From an uncultured Marvinbryantia sp. (GTDB lineage: Bacteria > Bacillota > Clostridia > Lachnospirales > Lachnospiraceae): a stretch of DNA of 34,189 nt. Under the pieces are notes generated by a model. It had not been told where the DNA came from. It ran no database searches and was given only the letters and a program-made list of their open reading frames with translations. Below, in pieces: positions 1-7,744 of the stretch. Numbering within the stretch: the first letter of the stretch is position 1; each line of letters starts with the position of its first letter. Location: NCBI GenBank assembly GCA_934394985.1, contig CAKRRF010000028.1, positions 1-34,189 on the forward strand. Direction: 5' to 3'. The position numbers and the translations under genes were made by a program.

Positions 1-759
1 GATTATATAGCAGAAAATCCCAATCAGGCGGTGGAAATGAATGTTTCTGAACTGGCTGAGAAGAGCGGAGCCAGTGATGCCACTGTGATCCGTTTGTGTA
101 AGCGGTTGGGGTATAAAGGCTTTTATCAGATGAAGCTTGCGCTTGCGGAAGAACTGGGAAGATATCAGATGACGGGTTATACCAACCCGGCGGATAATCC
201 CCAAAATGCGAGGGAAGTAATACAGTGTCTGACCAGGGATCTGCTGCATATAGCAGATATGCTGGATAATGAGGCGGCAGAACAGTGTGCAGACATGATA
301 TGCAGAGCAAAGCGTATTTTTGTGGTAGCTGCAGGCAATACCATTCCGGTGGCCATGGATTTTGCTTTTCGGCTCTGCAGGGTGGGGATAGAAGCCCGGT
401 GCGGCACAGTAGTGGAATATGGTATGGCCAGTATGGTAAGTGGAAGCGATCAGGATCTGCTGATTGCGATTTCTCATTCAGGAATTTCAAAGCATGTGCT
501 GCAGGCAGCAGAGATTGCGACAAATAAGAAAATGCCAATTGTAGCTGTGACCGGTTCCAAAAGCAGTCCTCTTGCAAAGCGGGCAGAACTGATATTTCTG
601 ACAAAGATCAAGCAGTCACTGTTTGGAGAATATGGATCCACCACTCATATTTATGATCAGGCGATTCTGGATGCTATCTTATATCTGGTAGCACAGAAAC
701 AAAAAATGACGGAGAATATTGAAATGATCGAATCTCTGTTAGCTGAGTATAAGCTGTGA
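1..759 (+). CDS. RpiR-family (HTH-SIS) transcriptional regulator, 5' partial
   Basis: The frame is open from base 1, so the true start lies upstream of the window and the in-frame GTG at 31 is internal. The first residues read as an RpiR-type N-terminal winged helix-turn-helix (SELAEKSGASDATVIRLCKRLG, about residues 15-36). The rest is a SIS (sugar isomerase) domain containing VVAAGNTIPVAMDF and LLIAISHSGISKHVL, the phosphosugar-binding loops of this family. RpiR regulators sense phosphorylated sugars and control adjacent catabolic genes. Only 30 nt separate it from the following kinase gene, so it is probably the first or an early gene of the sugar operon and its local regulator (inference). 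The effector is unknown; a pentose or hexose phosphate made by the neighbouring kinases is likely. Confidence 0.9.
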   Translation, partial: DYIAENPNQAVEMNVSELAEKSGASDATVIRLCKRLGYKGFYQMKLALAEELGRYQMTGYTNPADNPQNAREVIQCLTRDLLHIADMLDNEAAEQCADMICRAKRIFVVAAGNTIPVAMDFAFRLCRVGIEARCGTVVEYGMASMVSGSDQDLLIAISHSGISKHVLQAAEIATNKKMPIVAVTGSKSSPLAKRAELIFLTKIKQSLFGEYGSTTHIYDQAILDAILYLVAQKQKMTENIEMIESLLAEYKL

Positions 760-789
760 TAAAAAAGAAGGACATATGGGGGTTGCAAA

Positions 790-2109
790 ATGGCTTATAT
801 TGATAATTACAAAAAATATCTGGATGAAATTCCGACAGATATAGAAATGTGTAAGGAGACTGGCCGCAGGATTGTGTTCGGATACACATCAGATCTTGAT
901 GTACTGCTTACTTATAATGAAGAAGAATTTAACAAACTGGTAGAGGCCAATGTGAAAGGCGACATTTACCGGGACGGAGATGAAGATATCACCGATATGG
1001 AAAGCTTTTCCAGAATCATTGCCTATTATATGGCAAATGGTCTTGGAGGAGAAGCAGATATTACAGACAAGAAAGTGGTTGACTATCTTCTGGAGCATTT
1101 TGAACACACTTTTTCACTTGGAGGAACAGCAGCACAGGGTGCAGCAGCGATGGCATCGGTTGGGATGCCGCTTATTGCACACATTTCAGATAAAAGCAAA
1201 GAAGTCTGTGATTTGATGGATTACGAAGGACTCAATGCGATTGTTGGAGAGCAGCAGGTCCCTATACGGGAGATACATACGGGTGAACCGGTATATCATG
1301 TCGTATTTTCTTATACCAAGGGTGACAGCTTTGTATTACATGGAAAGCGTTATGAGGTACCGATTTCAAATCGGGTAATTCTGGATTACGATACCATTCA
1401 TAAAGACATCGTGGTGAAGGATGATTTCAAAAACTATCTGGAGCAGCATGCAGATCAGCTGATTTCTTACAATGTCAGCGGATTCAACGGTATTATTGAT
1501 ACTGATCTGGTAAGTCGGAGAATGAAGGAGCTTGGGGTTCATTATAAAAAAGTGAAAGAAAATAATCCGGATTGTCTGATTTATTTTGAAAGTGCACATT
1601 ATATCAGCCAGGAAGTAAAAAAGATTGTTTACAGAGAAATTGCCAGTTACGTAGATATTATGGGAATGAATGAAGAAGAACTGGTAGCCCATATGAAGGA
1701 GCTGGATTTTGAGCCGGACAAAGAAAATCTGAATGATGTTCTGAAAAGTATGGCAGTACTGACAGAGAAGTACCATGTACGTGGAATTATTATGCATACA
1801 AAGGATTATTCCATGTACTATGGTGATGAAATTCCGGGGGCAGACATTGAAAAAGCACTGACTATGGGAAATCTTCTTTCCGGTACAAGAGCCAGAGTGG
1901 GGCATTATGGAAATCTTTCAGAATGCTATGACAGTCTGAAACTGGAACTGAGCAGTACCGGCGTGAGATTCGCAGATGAATTGGAAAAAATGCATATGGA
2001 CCGGAAGGTATATCTGGTGCCATCCAGATATATGGAAAAACCAATCTGCACAATAGGTCTGGGAGATACATTCGTGGCAGGAGTACAGTTCGCATTTGTA
2101 AAGAACTGA
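790..2109 (+). CDS. ADP-dependent glucokinase/phosphofructokinase-family sugar kinase
   Basis: A 439-residue protein with the fold signatures of the ADP-dependent glucokinase/phosphofructokinase branch of the ribokinase superfamily. It has GGTAAQGAAAMA (about residues 111-122, substrate-lid region), YNVSGFNGIID (mid-protein, like the SGLQ/SGFQ strand of ADP-kinases), a YFESAHY segment near the HxE metal motif, and the C-terminal anion-hole/catalytic motif TIGLGDTFVAG with the general-base Asp. Length fits the family (about 450 aa). The family is best known from Archaea and animals, so a bacterial copy in a pentose/hexose locus is notable. ATG is preceded by GGGGG with good spacing. The gene lies between the regulator and the ABC transporter. 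The actual sugar, and whether ADP is really the donor, cannot be read from sequence; the HxE histidine appears to be Tyr here. Confidence 0.75.
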   Translation: MAYIDNYKKYLDEIPTDIEMCKETGRRIVFGYTSDLDVLLTYNEEEFNKLVEANVKGDIYRDGDEDITDMESFSRIIAYYMANGLGGEADITDKKVVDYLLEHFEHTFSLGGTAAQGAAAMASVGMPLIAHISDKSKEVCDLMDYEGLNAIVGEQQVPIREIHTGEPVYHVVFSYTKGDSFVLHGKRYEVPISNRVILDYDTIHKDIVVKDDFKNYLEQHADQLISYNVSGFNGIIDTDLVSRRMKELGVHYKKVKENNPDCLIYFESAHYISQEVKKIVYREIASYVDIMGMNEEELVAHMKELDFEPDKENLNDVLKSMAVLTEKYHVRGIIMHTKDYSMYYGDEIPGADIEKALTMGNLLSGTRARVGHYGNLSECYDSLKLELSSTGVRFADELEKMHMDRKVYLVPSRYMEKPICTIGLGDTFVAGVQFAFVKN

Positions 2110-2177
2110 GAAAAGCAGCCTTGTAACTGTGAGATGGCAGAACAGATACAAAAATAAAAGAAAAGGAGAGGAAAGCA

Positions 2178-3686
2178 TTGGGAAATAGTGAGTATATTCT
2201 TAATTGCGAAGGTATTTCAAAAGCTTTTGGTGGAACACAGGCACTGAAAGACGTGCAGCTTCACGTAAAAGCCGGAGAAGTACATGCGCTTCTCGGAGAA
2301 AATGGTGCCGGAAAATCGACACTGATGAAGTGCGTAATTGGTTTGATTAAGCAGGACGCCGGAACCATGGAGTTTGAAGGTAAGCCGTATCAGGTATCCG
2401 GACCGGTTGATGCGCTAAAGAGCGGTATTTCCATGATTCATCAGGAATTAAATCCGGAGCCGCATCTGACCGTAGCAGAAAGTATTTTCCTGAAGCGGGA
2501 AAGTACAAAGGGTATTTTCCTGGACAAAAAGACACAGAACAGAGAGTGTCAGAAGATACTGGATAAATTCAATGTACCGTATACAGCAACGACAAAAATG
2601 AAGGAACTGACACTTGCACAGGTACAGATGGTAGAAATTATCAAAGCAGTATCCTGTAATTCCAGACTGATCATCATGGATGAACCAACCTCTTCTCTGG
2701 ATTCTACTGAAACGGACCGATTGTTTGGAGTAATCAAAGAACTGAAAGCCAAAGGAGTAGCGATCATATATATTTCACACCGTATGGAGGAGATTTTTGA
2801 AATCTGTGACAGCGTTTCTGTTTTCCGAAATGGTACCTATGTCAATACAAGAAGCCTGGACGGTGTTACAAGAGATGAACTGATTTCCATGATGGTAGGC
2901 CGTGATGTAAAAAGCGTATTCCCGAAAGTGGATTGTGAAATCGGTGATGTGGTATTTAAAGTGGATAAGCTTTGCGGTAAAGGCTTCCATGATATCAGCT
3001 TCGAAGTACATGCAGGAGAGATCCTTGGTATATCCGGACTGGTTGGTTCGGGAAGAAGTGAGACAATGAGAGCGATCTTCGGACTGGATCCACTGGAATC
3101 AGGTACCATGTATCTGGATGGAAAAGAAATTACCAATAAGAGCCCGCGAAGTGCAATTAAAAAAGGTATCTGTATGGTAAACGAAGACAGAAAGAATTAT
3201 GGCTTATGTCTTTTGAGATCCATCAGAGAGAATATTTCTCTTCCAAATCTTCCGGAAAAGCAGAAGGGTTTGCTGATTAATCAAAAGAGAGAAAAGAAAG
3301 AGTGTTCAGAAGCGGCAAGTAAGCTGACCGTAAAGGCAGCCAGCATAGAGCATAATGGATTTTCACTGAGTGGTGGAAATCAGCAGAAGGTGGTTCTGGC
3401 AAAATGGATTATGGCAAATCCAAGGGTATTGATTCTGGATGAGCCGACCAGAGGTGTGGATGTAGGTGCCAAGTCAGATATTCATACACTGATGTGCGAA
3501 TTTGCAGCAAAAGGAATGGCAATCATCATGATTTCCTCTGAGCTTCCGGAGGTAATGGGTATGAGTGATCGAATATTAGTTTATCATGAAGGAACGATAA
3601 ACGGAATCGTAGACAGATCAGAGATTATGGCAAATAATATCACCCAGAAGGAACTTCTGGAGATGGCATTCGCACAGAATAAATAG
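2178..3686 (+). CDS. Sugar ABC importer ATP-binding protein (RbsA/XylG/MglA type)
   Basis: A 502-residue double ABC ATPase that powers monosaccharide import. Domain 1 (about 1-240) has Walker A GENGAGKST and Walker B LIIMDEPTSSLD, with a degenerate signature (LTLAQVQMVEI), as usual in the RbsA family. Domain 2 (about 255-500) has a non-canonical Walker A GLVGSGRSET, a canonical signature LSGGNQQKV and Walker B LILDEPTRGVD. The start is TTG at 2178, chosen because AGGAGAGG lies 6-7 nt upstream and no better ATG exists. The permease starts 14 nt after the stop, so the two are cotranslated. Substrate class (pentose/hexose) follows from the family, not from a specific motif. Confidence 0.95.
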   Translation: MGNSEYILNCEGISKAFGGTQALKDVQLHVKAGEVHALLGENGAGKSTLMKCVIGLIKQDAGTMEFEGKPYQVSGPVDALKSGISMIHQELNPEPHLTVAESIFLKRESTKGIFLDKKTQNRECQKILDKFNVPYTATTKMKELTLAQVQMVEIIKAVSCNSRLIIMDEPTSSLDSTETDRLFGVIKELKAKGVAIIYISHRMEEIFEICDSVSVFRNGTYVNTRSLDGVTRDELISMMVGRDVKSVFPKVDCEIGDVVFKVDKLCGKGFHDISFEVHAGEILGISGLVGSGRSETMRAIFGLDPLESGTMYLDGKEITNKSPRSAIKKGICMVNEDRKNYGLCLLRSIRENISLPNLPEKQKGLLINQKREKKECSEAASKLTVKAASIEHNGFSLSGGNQQKVVLAKWIMANPRVLILDEPTRGVDVGAKSDIHTLMCEFAAKGMAIIMISSELPEVMGMSDRILVYHEGTINGIVDRSEIMANNITQKELLEMAFAQNK

Positions 3687-3700
3687 GAGGAAAAAAGAAA

Positions 3701-4675
3701 ATGTCAGAATCAAAGAAAAAGAAATTTTATCAGACGGATGGTTTCCGTATGTTCATGGGAAAATATGGAATTGGTGTCATCCTGATATTTATGATCATTG
3801 TGATCGCAGCCTTAAAGCCAAGATTTATTTATCCAAGTAATATCCTGAATGTCCTGACACAGATTTCTGTAAACTGCCTGATTGCATATGGTATGTGTCT
3901 TTGTATTACGACTGGTGGTATTGACCTTGCAGTAGGAGCACAGCTGGCATTGGTATCTGTATTACTGGGACAGTTTATTGTAGTTCGCGGCATGAATATC
4001 GGTGTAGCTATTGTGCTGGCAGTACTGGCAGCAACTGCATTCGGATTCCTGAATGGATTCCTGGTAGCAAAGTTTGATATGGCAGCATTCGTTGTAACAT
4101 TGGCTACACAGCTGGTCATTCGTTCCATTGCTCAGATTATTTCAAATGGACAGGGAATGTCAATGGCATCCCAGACATTCAAGAATATTTATTCTGGAAA
4201 TCTGGCAGGCATCCCATATCCGATTATCTATATGATTGTTGTTTCTATTATTATGTACATTGTAATGCATTGGACAAAGTTTGGACGTTATGTATTTGCT
4301 GTAGGTGGTAATGTAAATGCAGCAGTGGCATCCGGTGTAAATGTATTCTGGACCAAGACACTTTGCTATACGATTTCCGGTCTGCTTGCAGGTATTGCAG
4401 GTGTGATCTTTACAAGTAAGACAGGATCTGCACAGTCCAATATCGGTGTTGCTTATGAAACAGATGCGGTTGCAGCCTGTGTACTTGGAGGAACCTCTTT
4501 CGCAGGTGGTATTGCTACTGCACCGGGTGTGCTTCTTGGAGCAGTTATCATCGGATGTATTTACAATGGTATGAACTTCCTGAATATTGGTTCTTACTAT
4601 CAGTACATGACAAAAGGTATCATCATTATTCTTGCAGTACTTGTAGATATGGCAATTAATAAAAAGAACAGATAA
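3701..4675 (+). CDS. Sugar ABC importer permease (RbsC/BPD_transp_2 type)
   Basis: A 324-residue polytopic membrane protein with about 8-10 hydrophobic segments. It has the RbsC-family signature TGGIDLAVGAQLALVSVLLG near residue 70 and GGTSFAGGIATAPGVLLGA near residue 265, the region that contacts the ATPase. It forms the homodimeric channel of the importer. AGGAGG precedes the ATG at 3701. It is flanked by the ATPase (14 nt gap) and the binding protein (about 60 nt gap). Confidence 0.95.
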   Translation: MSESKKKKFYQTDGFRMFMGKYGIGVILIFMIIVIAALKPRFIYPSNILNVLTQISVNCLIAYGMCLCITTGGIDLAVGAQLALVSVLLGQFIVVRGMNIGVAIVLAVLAATAFGFLNGFLVAKFDMAAFVVTLATQLVIRSIAQIISNGQGMSMASQTFKNIYSGNLAGIPYPIIYMIVVSIIMYIVMHWTKFGRYVFAVGGNVNAAVASGVNVFWTKTLCYTISGLLAGIAGVIFTSKTGSAQSNIGVAYETDAVAACVLGGTSFAGGIATAPGVLLGAVIIGCIYNGMNFLNIGSYYQYMTKGIIIILAVLVDMAINKKNR

Positions 4676-4734
4676 GAAATAAACTGGAAGTGTCCAGATT
4701 ATTTATAAAATTTTTTCTTATGGAGGGAACAAAA

Positions 4735-5754
4735 ATGAAAAAGAAAGTCGTAGCAGCACTCTTAGTATCCAGTATGGCAATGAGTATGTCAGCATTTGGT
4801 TTTACAGCATCTGCTGAAGACGCAACAGAAGCAGCAACGGAAGCTGTTGAAGAAGCAACAGCTGGTGGAGACCTGAACGGTGACGGAAAGATTATCGTAG
4901 GATATATCTCAAAGAATACCGTAGACGTATTCCATGCTACACTGAATGGCGCAGCGCAGGAAAGACTGGATGCACTGGTAGAAGACGGAACGATTGATGA
5001 ATGGACAGGTATTCTGGATGGTAACACAGACGGTGCAAAACAGTGTGACCTGGCTCAGGACTGCATTAACTATCCTTGTGACTATGTTATTATCCTGCCA
5101 GCAGAATCCACAGCATCTGACCCTGCAGTTACAGCAATGAAAGAAGCAGGTATTGGTGTAGTAGTAGTTAACTCAAAGACAGACAGCACAGATACAGAAG
5201 CCCTTGCATTTGCAGGATCTGATGATGTATATGCCGGAGAACTGATGGGTAACTATGTAATGGAACAGGTTCCGGACGGCGGCGTATTCGTTCATTGCCA
5301 GGGTATAATCGGTAACTCCGCTCAGATTCAGCGTGGTGAAGGTATTGCCAACACAATTGAAAAAGATGACAAATGGGAAAAAGCAGCAGATGTACCATGT
5401 GACTGGGATGCATCCAAAGCTGTTAATACAGTAGATGATTATCTTGCACAGTATGGTGATGACCTGAAGGCAGTGATCTGTGATAACGATGATATGTCAT
5501 CCGCAGCTCAGGCTGAATGTAACGCAAAAGATCGTTCTGACATTGTCTGCATCGGTGTTGATGGAAACCAGGGACCTCTGCAGATGGTAAAAGACGGCAC
5601 TCTTGGCGCAACAGTACTTCAGGATGCAGCTGGACAGGTAAATGCAGGTATCGATGCAATCGTTGCTTCTATCAAGGGCGAAAAGGTAGAGAAGAACTAC
5701 ACTGTACCATTCGTACTGGTTACATCTGAAAACGTAGACGAATATCTGAACTAA
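4735..5754 (+). CDS. Secreted sugar-binding protein of the ABC importer (periplasmic-binding-protein type I)
   Basis: A 339-residue RbsB-like binding protein. The start at ATG 4735 is preferred over the upstream GTG at 4690 because TGGAGGG sits 7 nt before it and the protein then begins MKKK with a hydrophobic signal core. Cleavage is likely after FTASA (about residue 27). No lipobox Cys is visible, which is unusual for a Gram-positive binding protein that needs anchoring. The mature N-terminus is Thr/Glu/Ala-rich, followed by DLNGDGKI, a sequence resembling an EF-hand/dockerin calcium loop, and then the type I PBP fold (VGYISKNTVDVFHATLNGA; VIILPAEST; CIGVDGNQG). The mature protein carries eight Cys. 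A strong terminator follows, so this ends the first transcription unit. Confidence 0.9.
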   Translation: MKKKVVAALLVSSMAMSMSAFGFTASAEDATEAATEAVEEATAGGDLNGDGKIIVGYISKNTVDVFHATLNGAAQERLDALVEDGTIDEWTGILDGNTDGAKQCDLAQDCINYPCDYVIILPAESTASDPAVTAMKEAGIGVVVVNSKTDSTDTEALAFAGSDDVYAGELMGNYVMEQVPDGGVFVHCQGIIGNSAQIQRGEGIANTIEKDDKWEKAADVPCDWDASKAVNTVDDYLAQYGDDLKAVICDNDDMSSAAQAECNAKDRSDIVCIGVDGNQGPLQMVKDGTLGATVLQDAAGQVNAGIDAIVASIKGEKVEKNYTVPFVLVTSENVDEYLN

Positions 5755-5803
5755 TTAATATTCGGACCGAGAATAAAAGCCGGAGTGAAAACTCTGTGAC
5801 AGG

Positions 5804-5840
5804 AAAGCCCCCTCTGGTTAACTCCAAAGGGGGCTTTTTA
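5804..5840 (+). terminator. Intrinsic terminator after the ABC importer
   Basis: AAAGCCCCCT (5804-5813) pairs perfectly with AGGGGGCTTT (5828-5837), with a 14-nt loop and a T-rich tail. It lies about 50 nt after the binding-protein stop and separates the importer unit from the isomerase unit. Confidence 0.9.
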
Positions 5841-5895
5841 AGAAAAAACCACATGAAAAAAAATTTTATAAAATACGTAAAAACTCACAAAAAAC

Positions 5896-5924
5896 TTGAC
5901 ATTCGTGAAAGAAAAAATTATCAT
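5896..5924 (+). promoter_or_regulatory. Sigma-A-type promoter of the D-lyxose isomerase unit
   Basis: TTGACA (5896-5901), a 17-nt spacer, and TATCAT (5919-5924). It lies between the importer terminator and the isomerase gene and leaves a leader of about 90 nt. No clear operator was identified. The rest of the 5755-6023 gap holds the terminator and AT-rich sequence without a gene. Confidence 0.7.
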
Positions 5925-6023
5925 ATAGGTAGTAAGAAAAACGGGACGATAGATAAGATATTGCGGCCTTTTGACCTCAACATCTGAAATACAATGATTT
6001 AAAAATGTAAAGGGGGATTTATC

Positions 6024-6695
6024 ATGAAACGTTCTGTAATTAACACAAATATTGAGTGGGCAATGGATCTCTGTAAGAGAATGAATTTTAACCTTCCGGA
6101 TTTCTTCTATTGGACACCGCAGGAATGGGAAGAAAAGAAAGATAAGACAGAAAAAATGACTTCTGTTGGTCTTGGATGGGATGTTACAGATTACGGCAGC
6201 GGAGATTTTGATAAAATTGGTGCAGTGCTCGGTACATTAAGAAATGGTGTGATGGGAGATATGACCCGTCCATATTGTGAGAAGATCATTGCAATGAAAG
6301 ATGGTCAGCTGCTGCCACGTCATTTTCATTATGAAAAAACCGAAGACATCATCAACAGATGTGGTGGAACTCTTTGCGTAGAAGTATGGAACTCCAGACC
6401 GGAATCAGAAGGATATACAGTAGATGAAGAGTCTGAAGTGACCGTTTACTGTGATGGTATGAAAGTAACCGTTCCGGCAGGTGGCGTGGTAAAAGTCACT
6501 CCTGGAAACAGCATTACGCTGACACCATATATTTATCACCGTTTCTATGCAGAAGGCGGAGAACTGATTGTCGGAGAAGTATCAAAGGTAAATGATGATG
6601 CTAAGGATAATCATTTCTCAGAAGAAACGCATCATACAATCGAAGAAGACGAACCGGTTCGTCATTTACTTTGTGGTGGTTATGTGATGGAATAA
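6024..6695 (+). CDS. D-lyxose/D-mannose ketol-isomerase (cupin-fold sugar isomerase)
   Basis: A 223-residue protein recognised as the D-lyxose isomerase family (cupin barrel, Mn2+-dependent). It interconverts D-lyxose and D-xylulose and often D-mannose and D-fructose. The metal-site motif is visible as LPRHFHYEKTEDI (two His and a Glu), with the fourth ligand His in YIYHRFYAEG. Length matches the family (about 225-230 aa). AGGGGGAT precedes the ATG. Combined with the xylulokinase at 9486 it gives a complete two-step lyxose route (inference from established enzymology). It has its own promoter and is bounded by terminators on both sides, so it may be expressed somewhat independently. Confidence 0.88.
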   Translation: MKRSVINTNIEWAMDLCKRMNFNLPDFFYWTPQEWEEKKDKTEKMTSVGLGWDVTDYGSGDFDKIGAVLGTLRNGVMGDMTRPYCEKIIAMKDGQLLPRHFHYEKTEDIINRCGGTLCVEVWNSRPESEGYTVDEESEVTVYCDGMKVTVPAGGVVKVTPGNSITLTPYIYHRFYAEGGELIVGEVSKVNDDAKDNHFSEETHHTIEEDEPVRHLLCGGYVME

Positions 6696-6707
6696 GGTAA
6701 TAAAAAG

Positions 6708-6747
6708 AACACCTCCAGATGGCGAATCGTATTTGGGGGTGTTTTTT
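6708..6747 (+). terminator. Intrinsic terminator after the D-lyxose isomerase
   Basis: AACACCTCCA (6708-6717) pairs with TGGGGGTGTT (6734-6743) with one T-G wobble, followed by a run of six T. It lies 12 nt after the isomerase stop. No promoter is evident between it and the next gene at 6783. Confidence 0.85.
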
Positions 6748-6782
6748 GTTTCAGAAAAATAAAACTGACGGAGGATAGAACA

Positions 6783-7229
6783 ATGAAAATTGCGATTGGA
6801 TGTGACCCAAATGCACAGGAAGCAAAAGAAGAATTGATTCGATTTATGGAAAAAAAACAGTATGGTGAGATAACAGATTTTGGCAGCGAGGATCCGATTT
6901 ATGCAAATGTAGCAATTAAAGTTGCAGAGGAAGTGGCAGCAGGTCATTTTGACAGAGGAATTCTGATCTGCGGAACCGGACTTGGAGTTTCGATTGCAGC
7001 CAATAAGGTAAAAGGTGCTTATGCGGCATTGCTTACAGATACCTATTCAGCCCAGAGAGCAAGACTGAGTAATGATGCAAACATTGCCTGTATGGGTGCA
7101 TTCACAACAGGAAGTAAGGTGAGAGAAGAACTGGTAGATACCTTCCTGACAAATGAATTTGTGCCTGGATGTTCTTCACAGCCAAAGGTAGATGCATTCC
7201 GTAAATATGACGAAGAGCACAGCAAATAA
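6783..7229 (+). CDS. RpiB/LacAB-family sugar-phosphate isomerase
   Basis: A 148-residue protein with the RpiB fold. It has the catalytic loop ICGTGLGVSIAANK (active-site Cys near residue 65) and RLSNDANIACMGA, matching the family's RxxNDANVLxxG stretch. It deviates from ordinary ribose-5-phosphate isomerase B in its first loop: GCDPNA replaces the usual G[SC]DHAG, losing the His. That suggests a substrate other than ribose 5-phosphate, such as a tetrulose or hexulose phosphate. Some RpiB homologues act on D-erythrulose 4-phosphate and are partnered by a TIM homologue, as here (7745). GGAGG precedes the ATG. Confidence 0.85.
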   Translation: MKIAIGCDPNAQEAKEELIRFMEKKQYGEITDFGSEDPIYANVAIKVAEEVAAGHFDRGILICGTGLGVSIAANKVKGAYAALLTDTYSAQRARLSNDANIACMGAFTTGSKVREELVDTFLTNEFVPGCSSQPKVDAFRKYDEEHSK

Positions 7230-7251
7230 AACAGACAGGCTGTAAAGAGGG

Positions 7252-7298
7252 AAACAGGAGTACTTTTTATGCATGGGTATGTAAAAGTATTCCTGTTT
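7252..7298 (+). terminator. Long hairpin after the RpiB-like gene, probable terminator
   Basis: A 16-bp stem, AAACAGGAGTACTTTT (7252-7267) with AAAAGTATTCCTGTTT (7283-7298), perfect apart from one G-U pair. It has a 15-nt loop and a following ATTGTTT tail. It starts 22 nt after the RpiB-like stop and directly precedes a promoter. The tail is weaker than in a canonical terminator. Confidence 0.55.
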
Positions 7299-7302
7299 AT
7301 TG

Positions 7303-7331
7303 TTTACAAAGAATGCAAGATAAGTTATGAT
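7303..7331 (+). promoter_or_regulatory. Sigma-A-type promoter for the small membrane protein-TIM-kinase unit
   Basis: TTTACA (7303-7308), a 17-nt spacer, and TATGAT (7326-7331). The predicted transcription start (about 7338) lies downstream of the ATG pair at 7327/7330, supporting translation start at 7369 instead. Confidence 0.65.
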
Positions 7332-7368
7332 GGAAATAGTCAAAATAACTAACAAAAGGATGGAAACT

Positions 7369-7725
7369 ATGTCTCGGAAAGAAAAAAAACCGGAAACACT
7401 GAAGCAGAAGCGGACAAGACAGTATGTACGGATTATGCTGGGAATGTACCTGCTTTATACAGCGTATGGGCTGATAAGGGAAATTCAAAAAGGAACGGGG
7501 ACAGGGAATAAAGAATTCGGCATTTTAATGGCAGCACTGTTTGTGCTCGGCGGAGCGGCGTTGTGTATAAATGGTTTTATCAAAGCAATGAAAATAAGTG
7601 CCCAGGAATTAAAAGAACAGGAAAGTACAGAAGATGAAGAATCAGATGATGCTGATGTGGAGGAAACTTCTGATACAGAAAAAGATGATGATACAGCAGG
7701 AATGACAGAAACCAAAGAAGTGTGA
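7369..7725 (+). CDS. Small two-helix membrane protein of unknown function with an acidic tail
   Basis: Start ATG 7369 is chosen because AAAGGA lies 8 nt upstream and because the promoter overlaps the earlier ATGs. The 118-residue protein has a basic N-terminus rich in Lys/Arg (about 1-25). Two hydrophobic stretches follow (IMLGMYLLYTAYGLI and FGILMAALFVLGGAALCING). The C-terminal half is strongly acidic, with Glu/Asp/Thr/Ser and almost no hydrophobics. I do not recognise a family. It is the first gene of the unit containing the TIM-like isomerase and the ribokinase-like kinase. The charge asymmetry suggests a cytosolic acidic tail on a membrane hairpin. No function is proposed. Confidence 0.7.
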   Translation: MSRKEKKPETLKQKRTRQYVRIMLGMYLLYTAYGLIREIQKGTGTGNKEFGILMAALFVLGGAALCINGFIKAMKISAQELKEQESTEDEESDDADVEETSDTEKDDDTAGMTETKEV

Positions 7726-7744
7726 ATGTGACAGGAGAATTGAA

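Noticed and set aside
4854..4900. True dockerin domain in the sugar-binding protein
   Set aside because: Only one EF-hand-like loop is present; a dockerin needs two in about 60-70 residues. Kept as a single calcium-loop-like motif only.
5796..5987. 63-codon frame between the importer and the D-lyxose isomerase
   Set aside because: It runs through the terminator hairpin and the promoter, and has no ribosome site.
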